This document shows positions 1 to 4,784 of a stretch of 6,292 nucleotides of DNA, one piece after another. The notes under the pieces were generated by a model. It saw only the letters and a list, made by a program, of their open reading frames with translations. It ran no database searches and was not told the origin of the DNA. Location of the stretch: the NCBI GenBank assembly GCA_023433985.1, contig JAEYTN010000122.1:1-6292 (forward strand). Reading direction: 5' to 3'. Position numbers and translations under genes: made by a program. Each line of letters starts with the position of its first letter. The stretch's first letter is position 1. The stretch comes from Pseudomonadota bacterium. Lineage in GTDB: Bacteria > Pseudomonadota > Alphaproteobacteria > Rhizobiales > Devosiaceae.

Positions 1-173
1 GCCTTGATGATCCGGGCAAGCTCGGTGCGCGGCGGGGCGATCACCACGCGGGTCGCCTCGACGCCGGCGACCGTTACGATTTCCTGCGCCCGGGCCTGGT
101 CGAGCAAGGGGACGCCAAAAGGAGATGCAACCGCAATCGTGCCGGCCAGCAGCCAGGCCTTCAGCTTAGGCAT
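1..173 (-). CDS. N-terminus of a secreted or periplasmic protein of unknown function (partial, cut by window edge)
   Basis: An ATG at 173-171 opens a frame that stays open to the window edge (57 complete codons). The start is supported by GGAGAG six bases upstream. The N-terminus is a textbook Sec signal peptide: basic n-region (MPKLK), hydrophobic core (about residues 6-24, AWLLAGTIAVASPFGVPLL), and a cleavage motif A27-R28-A29 before Q30. The visible mature part (QEIVTVAGVEATRVVIAPP, then RTELARIIK) is too short for me to assign a family; a cell-envelope enzyme or binding protein is equally possible. It lies downstream of the response regulator on the same strand, 174 bases away, so it could be co-transcribed or have its own promoter in the gap. 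The secretion call is well supported; function is not known. Confidence 0.72.
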   Translation of the reverse strand, partial: MPKLKAWLLAGTIAVASPFGVPLLDQARAQEIVTVAGVEATRVVIAPPRTELARIIK

Positions 174-347
174 AAAGTACTCTCCGTGCCCGGATCGGGG
201 GCTCGCAATGGGTAGGCGCCTGGGGAGGGAGTCGGCGTTTCGCCCGCGTAACAATTTTGCTTAGCCCCAAAAGTTTAACGGTGGCAATTCCTCGCGATTT
301 TGTGAGTCCGGCCTGTGGATTTGCTGCAACGGAGGGGCGTGCCGTCC
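174..347. other. Intergenic gap between response regulator stop and secreted-protein start
   Basis: No convincing gene is seen here. On the minus strand the gap leads from the regulator's TAG stop to the secreted-protein start. It has a relatively AT-rich core (about 245-305) in an otherwise GC-rich window, which is where a promoter for the secreted gene would be expected, but I cannot pick clear -35/-10 boxes. Two GANTC sites (229-233 and 304-308) are present. I see no hairpin followed by a T-run, so there is no evident intrinsic terminator for the regulator, and read-through into the secreted gene is possible. Confidence 0.45.
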
Positions 348-1832
348 CTACGCTGCGTCGCTCTCCAGCCCCTCGTCCAGCCCGTATTCCCGCAGCTTCC
401 GGTAGAGCGTCGACCTGCCGATGCCGAGCGCCCGGGCCACCCGCGACATGCGGTAGCCGTAGTGGGCGAGCGCGAACACGATCAGTTCACGCTCGACATC
501 GGCGAGGGCGGCGACTTCGCCATTGCTGCCAATGAACCGGTCCGGGGCCGTGGCCTGCTTTACATCCTCGCGTCTGAGGACACTGGCGTCGTCGATATGA
601 ACCGGGGCTGAAGGGGCAGGGGTGGTGCTCACCAGCTTCAGCGCCTCGCCCCGCCCGGCGCTCAGCGCCACGATCTGCGGGAAGTCCGCACTCTCGAGAT
701 AGGCGCCGTCGCTCAGCACCACTGCGCGATACACCGCATTCTCGAGCTGCCGGATGTTGCCCGGCCAGTTGTAGCCCTTGAGCAGGTTCAGTGCCGCGTC
801 GGAAATCCCGACGATGCGCTTGCCCGCCTCGGCCGCCAGCCGCGCCATGAAATGCTGCGCCAGCAACTGCACGTCCTCCGGCCGGTCGCGCAGCGGCGGC
901 ACGTAGATCGGGAAGACGATGAGCCGCTAGTAGAGGTCTTCGCGGAAGCCGCCGGCCTTGGTGAGGTTGAGGAGCCGCCGGTTCGTCGCCGAAATGATCC
1001 GCACGTTCACCCGCACCGGGCGGTCGGCGCCCACGGGCTCGATCTCGCCTTCCTGGATCACGCGCAGCAGCTTCACCTGCACGTCCATCGGCAGCTCCCC
1101 CACCTCGTCGAGGAAGATGGTGCCGCCATTGGCCTCGAGGAACTTGCCCGCATGGTCGCTCACCGCACCGGTGAAGGCGCCCTTGCGGTGCCCGAACAGC
1201 GTCGACTCGACCAGATTCGGCGGAATGGCTCCGCAGTTGACCGTTACGAAGGGCCGTCCGGCACGATCGCCCGAGCCCTGGATCACCCGGGCCGCCAGCT
1301 CCTTGCCGACACCGGTCTCACCCTCGATCAGCACGGGGATAGGGCTCTTCGCCGCTTTGGCGCAAAGCGAGATCACCCGGTCCATGGCAGGCGAGCGGGT
1401 CACGAGGTCGGCCACGCCGAGATGGCCCCCGAGCCGACTCCTGTCGGTCCGGACCAGCGTTTCGAGTTCGCCCACCTTCAGTGCGTTCCGCAGCGAAATG
1501 ATCATCCGCTCGGGCGCCACCGGTTTCACGAAGAAATCCGCCGCGCCCTGGCGCATCGCGGAAACCACCGTATCGAGGGAGGAATGTGCGGTCTGCACGA
1601 TCACGGGGGTCGCGATCCCCTCGCGCCGCATGGCGTCCATCACCCCCATGCCGTCGAGGTCCGGCATCACCAGGTCCAGCACCATCACGCCGATGCCGGG
1701 GTCGGAACGCAGCAGGTCCAGCGCCTGCTGGCCCCCCGTCGCCGTCACCGCCTGGAACCCAGCCCTTGCCGCGACCTCCGAAGTCAGCCGCAGCTGCACG
1801 AGGTCGTCGTCAACAATCAGAACACGCGCCAC
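348..1832 (-). pseudogene. NtrC-family sigma-54-dependent response regulator interrupted by an in-frame TAG
   Basis: Across 494 codons this frame encodes the full REC - AAA+ - Fis architecture of an NtrC-class activator, which would remodel sigma-54 RNA polymerase at -24/-12 promoters after phosphorylation by a sensor kinase. The GTG start at 1832-1830 gives MARVLIVDDD. REC (about 1-120) has the acidic pair D8/D9, phospho-acceptor D53, T81 and K103. The AAA+ domain has Walker A GETGVGKE (171-178), the sigma-54 contact loop GAFTGA (218-223) and Walker B FLDE (240-243). The Fis-type HTH is at about 446-483, after sensor II WPGNIR (356-361). Codon 302 (bases 929-927) is TAG where the family has tyrosine (FREDLY-stop-RL for FREDLYYRL). 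The frame is otherwise continuous with no shift. Terminated there, the 301-residue product would lack the second arginine finger, sensor II and the DNA-binding domain. A GTG at 902 could open a C-terminal fragment, but it has no ribosome-binding site. This may be a recent nonsense mutation or a sequence error. No kinase gene is visible nearby. Confidence 0.85.
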
Positions 1833-1839
1833 AAAACCC

Positions 1840-1857
1840 CCAACGCCTTGTCGTTGG
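1840..1857 (-). repeat. Short inverted repeat overlapping the regulator's ribosome-binding region
   Basis: A perfect 6-bp inverted repeat, CCAACG - 6-base loop - CGTTGG, ends eight bases before the GTG start of the response regulator. On the transcript its 3' arm merges with the G-rich run (GGGGG) that is the only Shine-Dalgarno-like sequence for that start, so folding could partly mask translation initiation. The stem is short and no T-run fits a terminator here; a chance repeat is quite possible. Confidence 0.3.
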
Positions 1858-1919
1858 CGCGTTCCGGCCGACCCAGCCGAATCGCGCTGTACCGTTTTGA
1901 GGCATGGTGGCCAGAGGGA

Positions 1920-1935
1920 GTTAAGGCGCGATTAA
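1920..1935 (-). promoter_or_regulatory. Candidate CtrA-binding box (TTAA-N7-TTAAC)
   Basis: On the minus strand the bases read TTAATCGCGCCTTAAC, an exact match to the full CtrA box TTAA-N7-TTAAC known from Caulobacter and other alphaproteobacteria. It lies in the 121-base gap upstream of the sigma-54 response regulator, about 88 bases before the GTG start, a sensible distance for a promoter element. It points toward that gene; on the other side lies only the 3' end of the toxin. A match this AT-rich is unlikely by chance in such GC-rich DNA, but a short motif alone does not prove binding. I could not identify a convincing -10 element downstream. Confidence 0.55.
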
Positions 1936-1953
1936 GGCTAACGAATTGGAGAG

Positions 1954-2247
1954 TCAGCGGAAGCCGGCCTGCTTGGTGTGACGGATCGCGTTGATCGTGA
2001 CCTCGTCGCCCTGCAGCATGTAGCGGATGACGTATCCGCCGTTACCGAATGGTACGATCAGGTCACGTGTTCCCTCGCTGGCATCGTCGGCGGGCTTGCC
2101 GCTGGCCGGGAATTGGCGCAACTGCCGGACCCCTGCAAGGATGACCTGCGCGGCCCGCCTGGCGGCCGGCGGACTATCGCGCGCCAGAAACTTCCCGAGC
2201 TCGGCCAGATCGATGGTCGCCGGCCGCGACCACCTTACTCGTGCCAT
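1954..2247 (-). CDS. RelE/ParE-family type II toxin
   Basis: A 97-residue basic protein of the size and layout of RelE/ParE-superfamily toxins: an N-terminal helical region (about 9-45, with the opening RVRWSRPATIDLAELGKFLA), then the diagnostic C-terminal sheet with RDLIVPFGNGGYVIRYML (61-78) and VTINAIRHTKQ (83-93). The IRH..Q ending and YVIRY strand favour the ParE side (DNA gyrase inhibitors) over ribosome-dependent RelE mRNA interferases, but the target cannot be fixed from sequence. The ATG at 2247 lies inside the last codons of the antitoxin, giving a 13-base overlap, so the toxin is probably translated by coupling. A longer upstream frame to 2538 exists but overlaps the whole antitoxin and is not credible. 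The toxin looks intact and would normally be held inactive by the antitoxin. Confidence 0.85.
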   Translation of the reverse strand: MARVRWSRPATIDLAELGKFLARDSPPAARRAAQVILAGVRQLRQFPASGKPADDASEGTRDLIVPFGNGGYVIRYMLQGDEVTINAIRHTKQAGFR

Positions 2248-2519
2248 TCGGGCAGCTCGCCGTCCTCGCCATTGGCGATCTTCTCGAGCCAGGCTTCGAC
2301 CTCTTCCCCGGTCAGGTGCAGCCCCGTCTTCTGATAGTCTTCCCAGGCCGCCTCGGCATCGCGCTTGAACTGCTCCCGCAACTCCTCGCGCTCGACATAT
2401 TCGCCGATCGCCTGACGCATCAGCCAGTGCGGCGAACGCTGGCGGGACTCCGCGAGGTGATTCAACCGCTCGCGCAAGTCGTCCTCGAGCTTGATGCTGG
2501 TGGTGGATTTGCCCGCCAT
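2235..2519 (-). CDS. Ribbon-helix-helix (CopG/ParD-like) antitoxin
   Basis: A 94-residue protein with an N-terminal ribbon-helix-helix DNA-binding fold: a beta strand TTSIKL (6-11), helix A (about 12-25, EDDLRERLNHLAES), and helix B (about 29-45, beginning SPHWLMRQAIGEYV). The rest (about 46-94) is strongly acidic, with tryptophans at 59, 77 and 92, as expected for the flexible part that wraps and neutralises the toxin. The ATG at 2519-2517 is chosen because GGAGG lies six bases upstream; longer alternatives in the same frame run back into the peptidase gene and lack such a site. It comes first in the pair and overlaps the toxin by 13 bases, the usual antitoxin-toxin order. RHH antitoxins commonly repress their own promoter, alone or with the toxin. 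The pair sits between a regulator gene and a housekeeping run, where it could be a passenger or a stabiliser. Confidence 0.85.
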   Translation of the reverse strand: MAGKSTTSIKLEDDLRERLNHLAESRQRSPHWLMRQAIGEYVEREELREQFKRDAEAAWEDYQKTGLHLTGEEVEAWLEKIANGEDGELPEWHE

Positions 2520-2530
2520 CGGTGCCTCCA

Positions 2531-2549
2531 GGTAACACCTCTTACTACC
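2531..2549. promoter_or_regulatory. Possible operator of the toxin-antitoxin operon
   Basis: The 19-base stretch GGTAACACCTCTTACTACC is an imperfect palindrome: outer arms GGTA/TACC match exactly and the inner part partly mirrors. It lies just upstream of the antitoxin Shine-Dalgarno sequence, where RHH antitoxins usually bind for autorepression, in the 113-base divergent gap that must also carry the peptidase promoter. The symmetry is modest and no clear -35/-10 pair was found, so this is only a candidate. Confidence 0.3.
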
Positions 2550-2632
2550 ACAATCCGGCACCCCCCGCCACCGCTTCCCATCCTCGGCGGCCATGGCTAA
2601 GGTCCGCGCCTGATTTACTGCGAAGGTGAGAC

Positions 2633-4465
2633 ATGGATTTCCGCAACCTGGCACGCGCCCCCGAAGCCGGAGCACAGAAGGGCCACAACCAGCTCGGCGA
2701 GTTGCCCACCTGGAACCTCGCGGACCTTTACCCTGCCAACGATTCCCCGGAGCTGAAGACCGATCTCGCCGCCGCGCAGTCCGAAGCCAAGTCGTTCGAG
2801 GCCGACTACAAGGGCAAGCTCGATGCGCTCGCCAGGTCCGGCGGCCTCGTCCAGGCGATCCAGCGCTACGAGGCGCTGTCCGACCTCACCGGCAAGCTCG
2901 GCTCCTACGCCTTCCTGCAATATGTCCGGAACACGCAGGAGCCCGAGAAGGTCAAGTTCCTCGGCGACCTCAGCCAGGCGCTGACCGATCTCAGCACCGG
3001 CCTCATCTTCTTCGGCCTCGAACTCAACCGCATCGAGGAAGCGACCCTCGAAGCCGCCTTCGCGCAGAGCCCCGAGCTCGCCCGCTACCGCCCCTGGTTC
3101 GCCGAGCTCAGGAAGGCCAAGCCCTACCAGCTCGAGGACAAGATCGAGGAGTTGTTCCACGAGAAGTCGGTCACCGGCGCCTCCGCCTGGAACCGGCTGT
3201 TCGACGAGACGATGGCGAGCCTCAAGTTCGAGGTCGATGGCGAAGAGCTCAACCTCGAATCCACCCTCAACCTCCTGTCCGACAAGGATGAAGTGAAGCG
3301 CGAGGCGGCGTTCGGCGGGCTGTCGAAGACGCTGCACGCCAACGAGCGGCTCTTCACCCACATCACCAACGTCCTCGCCAAGGACAAGGAAATCTCCGAC
3401 CGCTGGCACGGCTTCGCCGACATCGCCGACAGCCGCCACCTCGAGAATTCGGTGGAACGCGAAGTCGTCGAGGCGCTGCAGACGGCGGTGCGCGAGGCCT
3501 ATCCGCGCCTCTCCCATCGCTATTACAAGATGAAGGCGAAATGGTTTGGCAAGGAGCAGCTCAACGCCTGGGACCGCAACGCCCCGCTCCCCACGTCCGA
3601 CGATCGCGTCTACGACTGGCAGACGGCCAAGGACACGGTGCTCGAGGCCTATGGCCGCTTTTCGCCCAAGCTGGTCGAAATCGCCGAGCCGTTCTTCAAC
3701 CGCGGCTGGATCGACGCCCCCACCAAGGATGGCAAGTCCCCCGGCGCCTTCGCCCATCCCACGGTGCCGTCCTCGCACCCCTACCTCATGCTCAACTACC
3801 TGGGCAAAGCGCGCGACGTGATGACGCTCGCGCACGAGCTCGGCCATGGCGTGCACCAGGTGCTGGCGGGCGGGCAGGGGGCGCTGATGGCGCCGACGCC
3901 GCTGACGCTGGCCGAGACGGCGTCGGTGTTCGGCGAAATGCTCACCTTCCGCTCGATGCTGGCCAAGACCACCGACCCGCGCCAGCGCTTCTCGATGCTG
4001 AGCTCGAAGGTCGAGGACATGCTCAACACGGTGGTGCGGCAAATCGCCTTCTATACCTTCGAACGAGAGGTCCACACGGCGCGCAAGCAGGGCGAGCTGA
4101 CGACGCCGGATCTCAACCGCATCTGGCTCGAAGTCTCGAAGGAAAGTCTAGGCCCGGCGATCAAGCTGAACGAGGGCTACGACATCTTCTGGGCCTACAT
4201 CCCGCACTTCATCCATTCGCCCTTCTATGTCTACGCGTACGCCTTCGGCGACTGTCTTGTGAACTCGCTCTACGCACAGTATGAGAAGGCGAATGAGGGC
4301 TTCGCGGAGCGCTACCTGGAGCTCCTGAAGGCCGGGGGAAGCAAGCATCATTCCGAGCTGCTCGCGCCCTTCGGGCTCGATGCGCGCGATCCCCAGTTCT
4401 GGTCGCTGGGCCTCTCGATGATCGAGCGGCTGATCGGCGAACTGGAAGCCACATCGCCGAACTGA
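2633..4465 (+). CDS. pepF: M3B-family oligoendopeptidase F (zinc metallopeptidase)
   Basis: A 610-residue PepF-type oligopeptidase, normal length for the M3B family, with no signal peptide and so probably cytosolic. It is expected to cleave short peptides internally during peptide turnover. The N-terminal region includes LPTWNLADLYP (24-34), typical of alphaproteobacterial PepF proteins, followed by the helical PepF N-terminal domain (about 110-190). The catalytic M3 domain (about 200-600) has the zinc site H401-E402-L-G-H405 within LAHELGHGVHQ. E428 in LAETASVFGE is the likely third zinc ligand. The C-terminal stretch HFIHSPFYVYAYAFGD (525-540) is the family's tyrosine-rich substrate-binding segment. 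All key residues are present. The ATG at 2633 is preceded by AAGGTGA at a suitable distance. The gene is divergent from the toxin-antitoxin pair, and the oxidase subunit gene starts 15 bases after its TGA, which suggests a shared transcript. Confidence 0.95.
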   Translation: MDFRNLARAPEAGAQKGHNQLGELPTWNLADLYPANDSPELKTDLAAAQSEAKSFEADYKGKLDALARSGGLVQAIQRYEALSDLTGKLGSYAFLQYVRNTQEPEKVKFLGDLSQALTDLSTGLIFFGLELNRIEEATLEAAFAQSPELARYRPWFAELRKAKPYQLEDKIEELFHEKSVTGASAWNRLFDETMASLKFEVDGEELNLESTLNLLSDKDEVKREAAFGGLSKTLHANERLFTHITNVLAKDKEISDRWHGFADIADSRHLENSVEREVVEALQTAVREAYPRLSHRYYKMKAKWFGKEQLNAWDRNAPLPTSDDRVYDWQTAKDTVLEAYGRFSPKLVEIAEPFFNRGWIDAPTKDGKSPGAFAHPTVPSSHPYLMLNYLGKARDVMTLAHELGHGVHQVLAGGQGALMAPTPLTLAETASVFGEMLTFRSMLAKTTDPRQRFSMLSSKVEDMLNTVVRQIAFYTFEREVHTARKQGELTTPDLNRIWLEVSKESLGPAIKLNEGYDIFWAYIPHFIHSPFYVYAYAFGDCLVNSLYAQYEKANEGFAERYLELLKAGGSKHHSELLAPFGLDARDPQFWSLGLSMIERLIGELEATSPN

Positions 4466-4480
4466 CCAACGAGGACGTCA

Positions 4481-4726
4481 ATGGCCACCACTCCCGCCCC
4501 CGCCGATAACCACGACGACATCCCGGCGATGGACTACGCGCAGCACGAGGGGACCTATCGCGGGTTCCTCACCTTCGTGAAGCTGTGCATCGTCAACCTG
4601 GCCTTCGTGGTCCTGTCACTCTACGCCTTCATCGAGGGGCACAACGCCATTGCCGGCATCGTGCTGCTGATCCTGTCCTTCCTCGTGCCGATCGGCATGC
4701 AGCTGATGGGCCGACGCTCGGCCTGA
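4481..4726 (+). CDS. aa3-type cytochrome c oxidase subunit IV family small membrane protein
   Basis: An 81-residue membrane protein. Residues 17-52 (MDYAQHEGTYRGFLTF, then KLCIVNLAFVVLSLYAFI) match the alphaproteobacterial aa3-type cytochrome oxidase subunit IV family: a short MDYxxHExTYxxF segment followed by one membrane helix. That subunit is a small accessory part of the terminal oxidase in the inner membrane and is not needed for catalysis in Paracoccus. Here a second hydrophobic segment follows (about 55-75, AIAGIVLLILSFLVPIGMQL), so two helices are predicted, while the classic Paracoccus subunit has one. The first 16 residues are polar and probably disordered. The ATG at 4481 has GAGG seven bases upstream. 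The gene sits between pepF and pntAA with no other oxidase subunits in view. The family call rests on the N-terminal motif and is fairly secure. Confidence 0.82.
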   Translation: MATTPAPADNHDDIPAMDYAQHEGTYRGFLTFVKLCIVNLAFVVLSLYAFIEGHNAIAGIVLLILSFLVPIGMQLMGRRSA

Positions 4727-4730
4727 TCCC

Positions 4731-4755
4731 GCGGGCGCCCCGCCGGGGCGCCTGC
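4731..4755 (+). repeat. Strong GC-rich hairpin between oxidase subunit IV and pntAA
   Basis: A perfect 8-bp inverted repeat, GGCGCCCC-GCC-GGGGCGCC (4734-4752), extends by a G-T wobble and two more pairs to an 11-bp stem (4731-4755). It begins five bases after the TGA of the oxidase gene and ends about 18 bases before the pntAA ribosome-binding site. No T-run follows, so it is not a standard intrinsic terminator. It may be an mRNA-stabilising or processing stem, or a partial attenuator separating expression of the two genes. The symmetry is directly visible; the role is inference. Confidence 0.6.
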
Positions 4756-4784
4756 CGTAGTGGGGCGACTACCCGGAGAGGTCC

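Noticed and set aside
321..346. A sigma-54 (-24/-12) promoter for the secreted gene, on the minus strand: GGCACG followed by TTGCA.
   Set aside because: There are 14 bases between the GG and GC elements, while sigma-54 promoters need 10; the spacing rule is strict, so this is not a supportable site.
348..902. A separate 184-residue Fis-domain protein starting at GTG 902.
   Set aside because: It is in the same frame as the upstream regulator half, starts mid AAA+ domain, and has no ribosome-binding site; it is the downstream part of the interrupted regulator.
924..932. Amber recoding to a non-standard amino acid (for example pyrrolysine).
   Set aside because: The position is a tyrosine in the family, the gene's final stop is also TAG, and nothing in the window suggests recoding machinery; a point mutation or sequence error is simpler.
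852..1994. Long plus-strand frames opposite the response regulator.
   Set aside because: They are His/Arg/Pro-rich shadows typical of GC-rich antisense frames and match no family, while the minus strand encodes clear domains.
2235..2675. A longer antitoxin starting upstream of 2519.
   Set aside because: The extension would overlap the start of pepF, has no Shine-Dalgarno sequence, and adds residues unlike an RHH antitoxin; the ATG at 2519 has GGAGG at ideal spacing.
2615..4075. A 486-codon minus-strand frame opposite pepF.
   Set aside because: It lacks recognisable motifs and is a shadow of the clear M3B peptidase on the plus strand.
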